A DNA stretch of 64,000 nt from Agromyces protaetiae (GTDB lineage Bacteria; Actinomycetota; Actinomycetes; Actinomycetales; Microbacteriaceae): the NCBI RefSeq assembly GCF_030866785.1, contig NZ_CP133018.1, positions 62,001 through 126,000 of the forward strand, written 5' to 3'. The stretch's first letter is position 1; every line of letters starts with the position of its first letter. The position numbers and the translations under genes are program-made. Shown piece after piece: positions 8,586 to 17,097 of this stretch. The notes under the pieces were generated by a model. That model saw only the letters and a program-made list of their open reading frames with translations, was not told the DNA's origin and did no database searches.

Positions 8586-9563
8586 ATGCCGCAGTGGGAC
8601 ATGCCGCCCGCGGAGCTCGAGGCCTATCGCTCCGACTTCCGCGAGCCGGACGACTTCGACGAGTTCTGGGCGCGGACCATGGCGGAGGCGCGGTCGCATC
8701 CGCTGGACCTCGCGACCCAGCCAGTCGACGCCGCGCTCCCGTTGCTCGACATCGACGACGTCACGTTCTCGGGCTTCGGCGGGCACCGCATCCGCGCGTG
8801 GTTCCTCCGGCCGCGCGGCGCGACCGGTCTGCCGGTGGTCGTGGGCTTCCAGGGCTACGGCGGCGGGCGCGGGCTCTCGCACGAGTGGACGATGCTGCCG
8901 TGCGCGGGCTATGCGCATCTCGTGGTCGACACCCGCGGGCAGGGGTCCGGGCATCGTGTGGGCGCCACGGCCGACCCGATCGGCTCCGGTCCCCACGTCG
9001 CCGGGTTCCTGACCAGCGGCATCCGATCGCGCGAGCAGGTGTATCACCGGCGGGTCCTGACCGACGCAGCCCGGGCTGTTGAGGCGGCGGCGGCCCTCCC
9101 CGGCATCGACCCGTCGCGGATCGTCACGTCGGGCGCGAGCCAGGGTGGGGCCATGTCACTGGCCGCCTCGGTGCTCTCGGCCGACCTGCCCAATCCGCCC
9201 GTCGCGGCCTTCATCGACGTGCCGTTCCTCCAGGACATCGGGCGCGCGATCCGCATCGTGTCGACGGGTCCGACGCGCGAGATCGCAGCCTACTTGCGCG
9301 CCCACATCGACGCTGAGGCGGAGGTCGCCCGTACCCTCGGCTACCTCGACGGCCTGGCCTTCGCCGCCCGCGCACGGATTCCCGCGAGCTACTCCGTCGG
9401 GCTCATGGACGACGTCTGCCCGCCCTCGACGGTGTACGCCTCGTTCAACCGGTACGCCGGGCCGAAACACATCGACGTCTATCCGTTCGCCGGGCACGAG
9501 GGCGGCGGGGCGCACCAGCACGCGCGCCAGTTGCGGTATCTGAGGGAGATGCTCCCGGACTGA
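8586..9563 (+). CDS. CE7-family acetyl(xylan) esterase / cephalosporin-C deacetylase
   Basis: 325 aa, the usual length for carbohydrate esterase family 7. The family removes acetyl groups from short oligosaccharides in the cytosol. Seen: RGQGSG near 117-122, nucleophile motif GASQGG (S185), the acid in GLMDDVCPP (D275) and GHEGGG (H304), at the family's usual spacing. No signal peptide, so it would act on imported oligosaccharides. It follows the SDR and precedes the convergent iclR gene; deacetylation would fit an acetylated substrate such as xanthan or a glycosaminoglycan fragment (inference). The ATG has only a distant GAGG upstream. Confidence 0.88.
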   Translation: MPQWDMPPAELEAYRSDFREPDDFDEFWARTMAEARSHPLDLATQPVDAALPLLDIDDVTFSGFGGHRIRAWFLRPRGATGLPVVVGFQGYGGGRGLSHEWTMLPCAGYAHLVVDTRGQGSGHRVGATADPIGSGPHVAGFLTSGIRSREQVYHRRVLTDAARAVEAAAALPGIDPSRIVTSGASQGGAMSLAASVLSADLPNPPVAAFIDVPFLQDIGRAIRIVSTGPTREIAAYLRAHIDAEAEVARTLGYLDGLAFAARARIPASYSVGLMDDVCPPSTVYASFNRYAGPKHIDVYPFAGHEGGGAHQHARQLRYLREMLPD

Positions 9564-9593
9564 GTGAGCGCGTTCGGCGAGGCGTGGGCGCGG

Positions 9594-10364
9594 TCAGCGG
9601 CCGAGCGCCTCGCTGACCGCGCGCGCGATCCGGATCAGCTCGGTGCCGAAGTGCTCGATCTGCGGCTCCATCCGGTAGTCGGGGCCGGAGAGGGTGATCG
9701 CTGCGATGGGCTCGCCGTCGGCGTCGACGATCGCGGACGCCAACCGGGTGACGTCGTCGTGCCGGTCGACCGCGGCCCAGCCGCGCTCCACGGCCTCATC
9801 GACGTCTGCACGCAGCTGCGGGACGTCGATCGGCTCCTGGCGGGCGGTCGCGTCGGCCTCGAGGCTCGCAATGAGCTGGTCGCGGCTCTCAGGATCGAGC
9901 TCGGCGAGCACGGCGCGACCCATCGCGGTGCGGTGCATCGGCAGGCGCGAGCCGACGGCGCTGCGCACGCGGATCGAACGGTCGGGCTGCTCCTGTGCGA
10001 TGAAGACGACCGACGTGTCCTCGAGGATCGCGAGGTGCACGGTCTCCTGCGAGAGGTCGCGCAGCTCGGCGAGGAACGGCTGCGCAACACTGCTGAGCTC
10101 CTCTCGCCGCGACTTGTACTCGCGGGCGAGCCAGAGGCATCGGCTGCCCAGGACGAAGCGGCGGTCGACGCTGCGCTGCTGGACGTAACTCATCTGGCGG
10201 AGGGTCGCCAGCAGCCGCGACACCGTCCCCTTGTCGATCTCCGCGCGGGCGGCGACCTCGGTCACGCCGATTCCCTCCGGGGCTTGGGCGACGATCTCCA
10301 GGATCGTGAGGCCGCGGACGAGCGTGCGTGCGGCAGACGTGCCGACCTCCGTTGGTGCGGGCAT
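9594..10364 (-). CDS. IclR-family transcriptional regulator of the polysaccharide locus
   Basis: 256 aa. The start is ATG 10364 because AGAGGAG lies 5 nt upstream; the frame runs further up without support. N-terminal winged helix-turn-helix (about 15-75, VTEVAARAEIDKGTVSRLLATL) and C-terminal effector domain (about 85-250, with SRLPMHRTAMGRAVLAEL and VDADGEPIAAITLSGP), the standard IclR layout. It faces the ABC importer operon across a 133-bp gap that contains a near-perfect palindrome, so autoregulation and control of the importer are likely. Similar boxes lie at the PL8 and enolase/RraA promoters. Confidence 0.9.
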   Translation of the reverse strand: MPAPTEVGTSAARTLVRGLTILEIVAQAPEGIGVTEVAARAEIDKGTVSRLLATLRQMSYVQQRSVDRRFVLGSRCLWLAREYKSRREELSSVAQPFLAELRDLSQETVHLAILEDTSVVFIAQEQPDRSIRVRSAVGSRLPMHRTAMGRAVLAELDPESRDQLIASLEADATARQEPIDVPQLRADVDEAVERGWAAVDRHDDVTRLASAIVDADGEPIAAITLSGPDYRMEPQIEHFGTELIRIARAVSEALGR

Positions 10365-10451
10365 GGTGACTCCTCTGGCTGTTCTCGACGATACTGCCGA
10401 ATTCGACTTGACATCGGTCGGGGAAGGCCGCATCCTGGGATCTCACTCTAC

Positions 10452-10477
10452 ACAACGATGTTGTACAAAGTGCAACA
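10452..10477 (+). promoter_or_regulatory. IclR-type operator upstream of the ABC importer
   Basis: Two overlapping palindromes: ACAAC-GAT-GTTGT (10452-10464, perfect) and TGTTGTAC-AAA-GTGCAACA (10459-10477, one mismatch). They lie 21 bp before the first permease ATG. A -35-like TTGACA is at 10408-10413 with a weak CATCCT 17 nt later, which would put the operator just downstream of the transcription start. Confidence 0.65.
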
Positions 10478-10497
10478 GGCTCAACGATGAGGAACAG

Positions 10498-11442
10498 ATG
10501 ACATCGACCATCGAACGTACCGCGCGGGGTCCGTCGTCCCCCGTCGTCGTTCGTCCCCGCCGCAGCAAGCTCGAGCGGATCGACAGCCTATACGGGTACG
10601 CGTTCGTCGCCCCCGTCGTGATCGGCTTCATCGTCTTCGTCGCGATCCCCATCGTCGGCGTCTTCGCGTTCAGCTTCCAGGACTACAACACGATGTCGGG
10701 GCGCAGCAGCTTCGCTGGCGTCGACAACTACGTCGCGCTCGCGGAGAGCGGTACCTTCGCCCGCGTGCTCGGCAACACCGCGCTCTTCTCCGCGTTCGTG
10801 ATCCCCGCCAGCATCTTGCTCGGACTCGTGCTCGCGACCCTCGTGAACCAGCGGATCCCGGCCATTGCGATCTTCCGCACGGCCTACTTCGTGCCCGTCG
10901 TGATCTCACTGGTCGCCTGGTCGCTGGTGTGGGAAGTGCTGCTGCAGGACTCGGGCGGCATCAACGGATGGCTCGCGATGATCGGCATCGACGGGCCCAA
11001 CTGGCTCGCCGACAAGAACGTCGCGATGGGCACGATCATCGTCGTGCAGGTGCTCAAGGGCGTCGGCGTGAGCATGATCCTCTTCCTCGCCGCGCTCCAG
11101 GAGGTGCCCGTCGAGCTGGTGGAGGCGTCGAGGATCGACGGCGCCGGCCGCTGGCAGACCTTCCTCCACGTCGTGGTGCCGCTCATCACCCCGACGATCC
11201 TGATGGTCGCGATCCTCGCGACCATCAACTCGCTCAAGGCCTTCGCCCAGGTGTACCTGCTGACGGAGGGCGGCCCGGAGCTCTCCACCGCCATCCTCGG
11301 CTACTACATCTACGAGCAGGCCTTCAAAGCGTTCCAGGTCGGCTATGCGTCGACCGCCGCGGTCGTCCTGTTCGCGATCGTGCTGCTGCTGACCCTCCTC
11401 CAGTGGTGGTCACGACGGAGGTGGGTCTTCAATGAGTCTTGA
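10498..11442 (+). CDS. CUT1 carbohydrate ABC transporter permease (MalF-type)
   Basis: 314 aa from ATG 10498, with GAGG 5 nt upstream (10489-10492). Six predicted membrane segments, starting YAFVAPVVIGFIVFVAIPIVGV, and the EAA loop (EVPVELVEASRIDGAGRW..VVVPLITP) that contacts the ATPase. The protein forms half of the membrane channel of a sugar importer. It overlaps the second permease by 11 nt and is followed by the binding protein. No ATPase gene is present; CUT1 systems in actinobacteria usually share a distant MsiK-type ATPase. The IclR operator upstream ties import to the PL8 locus. Confidence 0.92.
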   Translation: MTSTIERTARGPSSPVVVRPRRSKLERIDSLYGYAFVAPVVIGFIVFVAIPIVGVFAFSFQDYNTMSGRSSFAGVDNYVALAESGTFARVLGNTALFSAFVIPASILLGLVLATLVNQRIPAIAIFRTAYFVPVVISLVAWSLVWEVLLQDSGGINGWLAMIGIDGPNWLADKNVAMGTIIVVQVLKGVGVSMILFLAALQEVPVELVEASRIDGAGRWQTFLHVVVPLITPTILMVAILATINSLKAFAQVYLLTEGGPELSTAILGYYIYEQAFKAFQVGYASTAAVVLFAIVLLLTLLQWWSRRRWVFNES

Positions 11443-12337
11443 CCTGAGCTACGACACCGCCGTCGAAGGCGTGGAGAAGGTCCACGACGAGCCGCCGGCG
11501 AAGCGTCGCCCGTGGATCGCGAAGGCGCTCATCTACGTCCTGATGACCCTCATCGCACTGCCGTTCGTCTTCCCCGTGTACTGGATGATCTCCACGGCGC
11601 TGAAGACCTACGGCGACGTGTTCGAGAACCCGCCGGTGCTCTTCCCCGCCGACCCGCAGTGGCACAACTTCGCGGCACCGTTCCTCACCAGCCCGTTCCT
11701 GCAGCAGTTCCTGAACTCCGTGTACATCGCGACGATCACGACGATCGGTGTGCTCGCGGTGGCGTCACTCGCTGGGTACGCGTTCGCACGCATCCAGTTC
11801 CGCGGCCGCAACGCCCTGTTCATCATGCTGCTGAGTGCGCTTCTGGTGCCGCCGGAGGTCACGATCATCCCGCTCTTCCGACTGATCTCGGCGTTCGGCT
11901 GGGTGGACAACCACCTCTCATTGATCGTGCCGTCGATCTTCGGGGTGCCGGCGGTCCTGGGCGTGTTCCTCATGCGGCAGTTCTTCATCAGCATGCCGGT
12001 CGAGCTCGAGCAGGCCGGACGCGTCGACGGGCTCGGACGCTTCGGCATCTTCGCCCGCATCGCCCTGCCCCTCGCGAAGGCGCCGATGGCCGCGCTCGCG
12101 ATCCTGACGTTCCTCAACAGCTGGAACGACTTCCTCGAGCCCCTCGTGTTCCTCCGCACTCGTGAACTGTGGACGATTCCGATCGCGCTCCAGTCCTTCA
12201 CCGACCCGATCACGGGCATCCCGATCTGGAACGTCCAGATGGCGGCGACGACCCTCAGCGTCATCCCCGTCCTCCTCGTCTTCTTCGTCGCGCAGCGCCA
12301 GTTCGTCCAGGGCATCGCGGGAACGGGGATCAAGTAA
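11432..12337 (+). CDS. CUT1 carbohydrate ABC transporter permease (MalG-type)
   Basis: 301 aa. Partner of the preceding permease. MalG-type signs are the first membrane segment near 30-50 (LIYVLMTLIALPFVFPVYWMI), the EAA motif ELEQAGRVDGLGRFGIFARIALPLAK and the conserved LTFLNSWNDFLEPLVFL. The C-terminus ends FVQGIAGTGIK, as usual for this subfamily (KG-type end). The start overlaps the previous gene by 11 nt, which suggests translational coupling. The substrate is likely an oligosaccharide released by the PL8 lyase (inference from context). Confidence 0.92.
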   Translation: MSLDLSYDTAVEGVEKVHDEPPAKRRPWIAKALIYVLMTLIALPFVFPVYWMISTALKTYGDVFENPPVLFPADPQWHNFAAPFLTSPFLQQFLNSVYIATITTIGVLAVASLAGYAFARIQFRGRNALFIMLLSALLVPPEVTIIPLFRLISAFGWVDNHLSLIVPSIFGVPAVLGVFLMRQFFISMPVELEQAGRVDGLGRFGIFARIALPLAKAPMAALAILTFLNSWNDFLEPLVFLRTRELWTIPIALQSFTDPITGIPIWNVQMAATTLSVIPVLLVFFVAQRQFVQGIAGTGIK

Positions 12338-12389
12338 GCAGCACCCCGGCGGCGCCGCCGTCGGTCACGACCAGGAAGGAAAGCAGCAC

Positions 12390-13667
12390 ATGCGAAAGAC
12401 ACAGCGCGCCGCGATCGCGGCGATGGCCATCGCCGGCCTCGCACTCGCGGGATGCACCTCGGCGGAGACCCCCGGCAGCGAAGAACCGGTCGATCTCACC
12501 ATGACGCTCTGGACCGCGGACGAAACGATCATCGCCACCTTCCAGGAACTCGCCGACGAGTTCCGCGCCGACAACCCGGAACTGGGCGAACTCACGATCG
12601 AGACCATCCCGTTCGCGGACTACGACGCCCAGCTCTCCATCCGCCTGAGCGGCGGCGACTCGCCCGATCTCGGGTGGATCGTGGAGTCGGCCACGCCGGC
12701 GTGGGTCGACTCGGGAGCGCTCCTCGACATCAGCTCGCTCAAGGAGGACGAGAGCTGGAACTTCGAGGACATCATCCCGAACCTCTACTCCGAGCTCGAG
12801 GGCGACGACGGCGAACTGTACGGGTACCCGTTCGCCGGCACGACACATCCGATCATCTACAACGCGACCGCGTTCGAGCAGGCCGGCCTGCCCACTCCGA
12901 ACGAGCTGTTCGACCAGGGCGCGTGGACCTGGGAGGCACTGCGCGGATCCGCGAAGGCGCTCGTAGACGCCGGCGTCGTGACGTACGGCTTCGACATCCC
13001 GCAGTGGGGGTACACCAGTTACGCGTTGTTCACGCCGTTCCTCAAGGGCTTCGGCGCCGAGGCGTATCCCGGCGGCACGCAATGCGGGTACACCGACCCG
13101 GCCACCGTCGAGACGTTCGAGTTCGTCCACGGCATGATCTTCGAGGACGGCTCGTACCCTGCGCCCGGGAACACCTCGAGCTTCCCGACGGGCGACACGG
13201 GTATGTACCTCGGGGCGCCGAGCACGCTCGCGCAGCTGGCCGACTCCACGTTCGAGTACGACATGGCGCCCCAGCCCAAGGGCGACGTCGAGTACGACCC
13301 GTTCATCGGCCAGGCCTCCATGGTGGTCTTCGCCGACGGAGCCGCGCCCGACCTCGCGACCCGGCTCTTCGCGTTCCTCACGAGCGAGCACGGTTCCGAG
13401 ACCCTGCCGTACGTCGCGCCGCGCTACTCGCTCCAGACCGAGGAGTTCATCGGCAACCTCTACCCGCAGGTGCCGGCCGAACACGCGAAGGAGTCGCTGC
13501 TCGACACCCTCGAGTTCGCGAATCAGATCCCGTACCCGGTGGCGTTCCCCGAGCTGTCGACCGCGACCAAGCCGGTGCTCGACGGCGTATGGGTCGCCGG
13601 CGCCGACATCGAGTCGCAGCTCGCGGCGGTCTGCGACGTGGTCGACCCGATCCTCGAGAAGCAGTAG
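12390..13667 (+). CDS. CUT1 extracellular sugar-binding lipoprotein
   Basis: 425 aa from ATG 12390, with AGGAAGGA at 12373-12380. The lipobox LALAGC shows a lipoprotein anchored outside the membrane. The mature part has the type 1 solute-binding pattern (LTMTLWTADETIIATFQELADEF with 'FADYDAQLSIRLSGGDSPDL'-like segment, and YPFAGTTHPIIYNATAFEQAG). It captures the sugar and delivers it to the two permeases. The order permease-permease-binding protein is less common than binding protein first. No ATPase is next to it. Confidence 0.9.
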   Translation: MRKTQRAAIAAMAIAGLALAGCTSAETPGSEEPVDLTMTLWTADETIIATFQELADEFRADNPELGELTIETIPFADYDAQLSIRLSGGDSPDLGWIVESATPAWVDSGALLDISSLKEDESWNFEDIIPNLYSELEGDDGELYGYPFAGTTHPIIYNATAFEQAGLPTPNELFDQGAWTWEALRGSAKALVDAGVVTYGFDIPQWGYTSYALFTPFLKGFGAEAYPGGTQCGYTDPATVETFEFVHGMIFEDGSYPAPGNTSSFPTGDTGMYLGAPSTLAQLADSTFEYDMAPQPKGDVEYDPFIGQASMVVFADGAAPDLATRLFAFLTSEHGSETLPYVAPRYSLQTEEFIGNLYPQVPAEHAKESLLDTLEFANQIPYPVAFPELSTATKPVLDGVWVAGADIESQLAAVCDVVDPILEKQ

Positions 13668-13761
13668 GTCCGAGGTTCGAAGGCGGGGGCGCATCGGAAG
13701 GTGCGTCCCCGCCGCACTGTCAGTGGGCCGGCAGCACGACCCGGCACGTCGGAGGGGCGGA

Positions 13762-14937
13762 ATGGACGCGATCGAGTGGGACTTCCGCGACCCGGCGGCG
13801 CCGCTGCGCGACGTGACCGGCGGCAGCCTCCAGCTGCGCGGAGCCGGCCCCCGGTGGACTGCTGACCCGATCGTCGGGGGTGCGCTCCGCTTCGACGGCG
13901 AACGCGACTTCCTCGTGATCGATGCGGCGGCCACCGGCCCGCTCAACGTCGCCGAGAAAGGCGACCGGGTGAGCGTGATCGCCCTGGTTCGGCGCGCGAA
14001 CCTCGCGACGGGTTTCATCGCCGGGATGTGGCAGGAGGATGATGCGGACCCGCGTCGGCAATACGGGCTGTTCGTGAGTCTCCCGACGTACGGGGGAGCG
14101 CATCAGGCGATCGGTCATGTATCGGCCGACGGGCGTCCGAGCGAATCGCTGCCCTACAGCCGCGAGTACGCCGCCAGCGCGCGGATGATGGTGCCGGGCG
14201 GATGGCGGGTGGTGGGCTTCACGTACGACGGCGCTGAGATCACCGCGTACCTCGACGGCATCGCAGATCCCCGTCCGCACTTCCGCGAGATCGGTCCGCC
14301 GATGGGTCAGGCCCGCGAATACGCCAAGAACCCCTACGCGTATCCGCTGGGGCTCAACCGCCTGAACGTATCGGACTTCACCATCGGGGCGGTGCTTCTG
14401 AGCTCGGGGATGGGGAACCACTTCGCGGGCGACATCGCGCGCGTGCGCGTCGTGCCGGCGGCGCTGGACGCGCGGCAGATGCTGGACATCGCCGCCGAGT
14501 GGACGCCCGAAGGCGCCCCGCTCATCCACGTGGACCTCTACCGACCCAGAGCGGGCGTGCGCTCGGTCTCCGGGGGAGCCGACGGCGAAGCGTGGCCGCT
14601 CGAGGCGCTCGGTTTCTCCTCCGACGGGCCCGTAGGAGAAGTGCGGCGCAGCCGGCTCGTCGTCCCGGCGGGCGGTCGGCCCGGCCGCATCACCCTCATC
14701 CGGTTCCCCGGCTTCGCCGCCGAGCGGATCGAGGCCGTGGAGGTCGAGTTCGAGAGCGGGATCGCGGCGCTCGAGATTCGCTCCCATCACGAGTGGGGGT
14801 CGGTCGGTGCGTTGTCGCCGGGCATGCAACGGCTCTCGCTCGCCGGTGTGGGTGGCAGCATCCACGAGCTCGCGCTCGCCGTCGACCCGCGTGACGAACC
14901 AGCCGTCGTGCGCGGATTGCGGGTCTGGGCTCGGTGA
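13762..14937 (+). CDS. LamG/concanavalin-like domain protein, no signal peptide
   Basis: 391 aa from ATG 13762 (GGAGG 6 nt upstream). The first ~260 residues read as a laminin-G/concanavalin-like jelly roll: GGALRFDGERDFLVI, DRVSVIALVRRAN, WRVVGFTYDGAEITAYLDGI and GDIARVRVVPAALDARQMLDI. The last ~120 residues are a second beta-rich domain of unknown type. It is the last gene of the importer operon, 94 bp after the binding protein. No secretion signal or membrane segment is visible, which is odd for a glycan-binding fold; a cytosolic enzyme or a non-classical start upstream cannot be excluded. Function unknown. Confidence 0.65.
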   Translation: MDAIEWDFRDPAAPLRDVTGGSLQLRGAGPRWTADPIVGGALRFDGERDFLVIDAAATGPLNVAEKGDRVSVIALVRRANLATGFIAGMWQEDDADPRRQYGLFVSLPTYGGAHQAIGHVSADGRPSESLPYSREYAASARMMVPGGWRVVGFTYDGAEITAYLDGIADPRPHFREIGPPMGQAREYAKNPYAYPLGLNRLNVSDFTIGAVLLSSGMGNHFAGDIARVRVVPAALDARQMLDIAAEWTPEGAPLIHVDLYRPRAGVRSVSGGADGEAWPLEALGFSSDGPVGEVRRSRLVVPAGGRPGRITLIRFPGFAAERIEAVEVEFESGIAALEIRSHHEWGSVGALSPGMQRLSLAGVGGSIHELALAVDPRDEPAVVRGLRVWAR

Positions 14938-14971
14938 GCGAGAGCACCGTTTCGACGTAGGTGGGAATCGC

Positions 14972-15019
14972 CCGAACGCCGAGGTCCTTGCCCTCACGGG
15001 CGGGGACCTCGGCGTTCGG
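14972..15019. terminator. Hairpin terminator between convergent genes
   Basis: A 16-bp perfect inverted repeat has arms at 14972-14987 (CCGAACGCCGAGGTCC) and 15004-15019 with a 16-nt loop. It lies between the end of the sugar locus and the start of the core block, and shares 15 identical bases plus the right-arm GGACCTCGG with the terminator at 1910-1944. Confidence 0.75.
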
Positions 15020-15041
15020 CGGAGTCTGGCGCTGGGCGCTC

Positions 15042-15566
15042 TTACAGCGCCGTGCTCGCCTCGCCCGACGGCGTGGGCTCGTCGTCGGCGACCCAGAGCT
15101 CGTCGTCGGCGCGGAAGGTCTGCCACACCGCGTAGGCGACGCCCGCGGCCGCGACGACGCCCGCGCCGATCGCGAGCACCGAGCCGATGCCGATGCCCTT
15201 CTTCTTCTCGACCTTGGCGACCGCGGTCGGCGAGACCCGGGCGACGGCACGGCGCACGCGCACATCGTTCGCGAGGTCGCCGATCGAGAGCAGCGAGCCG
15301 AGGACGTTGCCGAGCGACCGCTCGGCCGTGTCACCCGCGGCCCTGGCGTAGCCCTTCGCCTGCTCGACCGACGGCCGAACGTACGACTCGTACCCCGTTC
15401 GCACGCGCGGGACGACCTCTTCGCGAGTGAGGTGCCCGAGCTGGCGGCTCGCCTCGCGGGCGATGTGGTTCGCGTGGTCGATGACCACTTGCTGGTTCCC
15501 CCAGAGCTCTTCGGCACTCGCGCGCAGTCGCTTGAGTTCCTTCTTGCGCTTGCGTGACAGGCTCAT
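15042..15566 (-). CDS. Conserved hypothetical protein with basic N-terminus and one membrane segment
   Basis: 174 aa from ATG 15566, with GGAGG 5 nt upstream. The N-terminus is strongly basic (SRKRKKELKRLR), the middle is helical and charged, one membrane segment lies near 134-155 (GIGSVLAIGAGVVAAAGVAYAVW), and the tail is acidic. I do not recognise a named family. A gene of this kind often precedes ppiA in Microbacteriaceae (recalled, not checked). It is transcribed away from ppiA across 116 bp. The role may be in membrane-associated housekeeping, but nothing in the sequence proves it. Confidence 0.7.
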   Translation of the reverse strand: MSLSRKRKKELKRLRASAEELWGNQQVVIDHANHIAREASRQLGHLTREEVVPRVRTGYESYVRPSVEQAKGYARAAGDTAERSLGNVLGSLLSIGDLANDVRVRRAVARVSPTAVAKVEKKKGIGIGSVLAIGAGVVAAAGVAYAVWQTFRADDELWVADDEPTPSGEASTAL

Positions 15567-15682
15567 CCCGACCTCCATCGTTTGCGAGTCCCTCCATCTT
15601 GCCACCGAACCGTCTGGAAGCGGGGTGAGAGTCGTGAATGGCGGGGGGCGGTTGACGAAGCAGCGCGTGACACAATATGGGA

Positions 15683-16228
15683 ATGCCGATTCCCACCGCT
15701 GTCGCTACGCTGCACACCAACTACGGCCCCATCGAGGTCGAGCTCTATGGCAACCACGCGCCGAAGACCGTCAAGAACTTCGTCGGCCTCGCGACCGGCG
15801 ACATCGAGTGGACCCACCCGGCCACGGGTGAGAAGTCGACCGCGCCGTTCTACGACGGCATCATCTTCCACCGCATCATCCCCGGCTTCATGATCCAGGG
15901 CGGCGACCCGCTCGGTCAGGGCGTCGGCGGCCCGGGCTACCAGTTCGACGACGAGATCAACCCCGAGCTCGACTTCACCGAGCCCTACGTGCTCGCGATG
16001 GCGAACGCCGGCCCCGACCGCATCACGGGCGGTGGCACCAACGGTTCGCAGTTCTTCATCACCGTCGGGCCCACGACGTGGCTGCAGGGCAAGCACAGCA
16101 TCTTCGGCAAGGTGAACGACCCGGCGAGTCAGGCCGTCGTCGAGAAGCTCGCCACCGCGCCGACCGACGGTCGCGACAAGCCGCTCGAAGACATCGTTAT
16201 CGAGCGCGTGACCGTCGAATCCCGCTGA
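15683..16228 (+). CDS. ppiA: Peptidyl-prolyl cis-trans isomerase, cyclophilin type
   Basis: 181 aa. Cytosolic protein-folding catalyst. Core cyclophilin motifs: IIFHRIIPGFMIQGGDPLGQGVGGPG with the catalytic Arg in FHRIIPGF, NGSQFFITVG, and WLQGKHSIFGKV. ATG 15683 is chosen over 15677 because CACAAT (15671-15676) ends 6 nt upstream and would make a leaderless start; no Shine-Dalgarno is visible for either. Gene order ppiA-rhomboid-crgA matches the near-origin region of other actinobacteria such as Mycobacterium. Confidence 0.93.
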   Translation: MPIPTAVATLHTNYGPIEVELYGNHAPKTVKNFVGLATGDIEWTHPATGEKSTAPFYDGIIFHRIIPGFMIQGGDPLGQGVGGPGYQFDDEINPELDFTEPYVLAMANAGPDRITGGGTNGSQFFITVGPTTWLQGKHSIFGKVNDPASQAVVEKLATAPTDGRDKPLEDIVIERVTVESR

Positions 16229-16235
16229 CCGGCCC

Positions 16236-17093
16236 GTGAGCGACGCCGCCGGCAATTCGAACGGATTCTGTTACCGGCACCCCGACCGGCAGAGCTTCGT
16301 GCTCTGCCAGCGGTGCGGCCGGACCATCTGCGGCGAATGCCAGACCCCGGGCGCCGTCGGCGTGATCTGCCCCGAGTGCATGAAGGAGCAGCGCGCCTCC
16401 GCACCCCGCACGAAGCCGGCCGTGCTCACGCGCATGAGTTCGGCCGGGCGTCGCGGTGCGCCGGTGGTCACGTACACGCTGATCGCCGTCACGCTCGCGG
16501 TGTTCGTGCTGCAGCTGATCCCGGGTCTCGCGGTCACCGAACGGCTGGCCTACGCCGGGGTGTACTCGATCCCCGGCAACCTCGAGCCCTGGCGCATGCT
16601 CACCTCGGTGTTCGTGCACTCGACCGGGCTGATCTTCCACGTGCTGCTCAACATGTACACGCTGTGGATCTTCGGTCAGCTGCTCGAGGGCATGCTCGGC
16701 CGGTGGCGCTTCCTCGCGCTCTACCTGATCGCGGGGCTCGGCGGATCGGTCGGCGTGCTCTGGCTCGGCGACCCGCGCATGGGCGTGGTCGGGGCATCCG
16801 GTGCCATCTTCGGGCTGATGGGCGCGTTCCTGGTGATCCAGCGCCGCCTCGGCGGCCAGACCAAGCAGCTCTTCGTGCTGCTCGGCATCAACCTGGTCAT
16901 CGGCTTCGTGCCGGGGTGGAACATCGCCTGGCAGGCGCACCTCGGCGGGCTCGTCGTCGGCGCGCTGATCGGACTGATCTACGTCGAGACCCGCAAGCGG
17001 AACCAGCAGGGCCTGCAGGTCGGCCTGCTCGTCGGCGTCGTCGCGGTGCTCGTCGTGCTCAGCCTGCGCTACTTCGTCTTCCCCGCCTTCTGA
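16236..17093 (+). CDS. Rhomboid-family intramembrane serine protease with N-terminal zinc-binding box
   Basis: 285 aa, GTG start 7 nt after ppiA, so probably co-transcribed. The N-terminus holds a B-box-like zinc motif with paired Cys/His (CYRHPDR, CQRCGRTICGEC, CPECM). Six or more membrane helices follow, with the catalytic Ser in GASGAIFG and the catalytic His in AWQAHLGG, plus HVLLNMYTLWIFG (the HxxxN oxyanion segment). The protease cuts membrane proteins within the bilayer; natural substrates are unknown here. A DnaA-box-like sequence overlaps the region right after its stop codon. Confidence 0.93.
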   Translation: MSDAAGNSNGFCYRHPDRQSFVLCQRCGRTICGECQTPGAVGVICPECMKEQRASAPRTKPAVLTRMSSAGRRGAPVVTYTLIAVTLAVFVLQLIPGLAVTERLAYAGVYSIPGNLEPWRMLTSVFVHSTGLIFHVLLNMYTLWIFGQLLEGMLGRWRFLALYLIAGLGGSVGVLWLGDPRMGVVGASGAIFGLMGAFLVIQRRLGGQTKQLFVLLGINLVIGFVPGWNIAWQAHLGGLVVGALIGLIYVETRKRNQQGLQVGLLVGVVAVLVVLSLRYFVFPAF

Positions 17094-17097
17094 CGAG

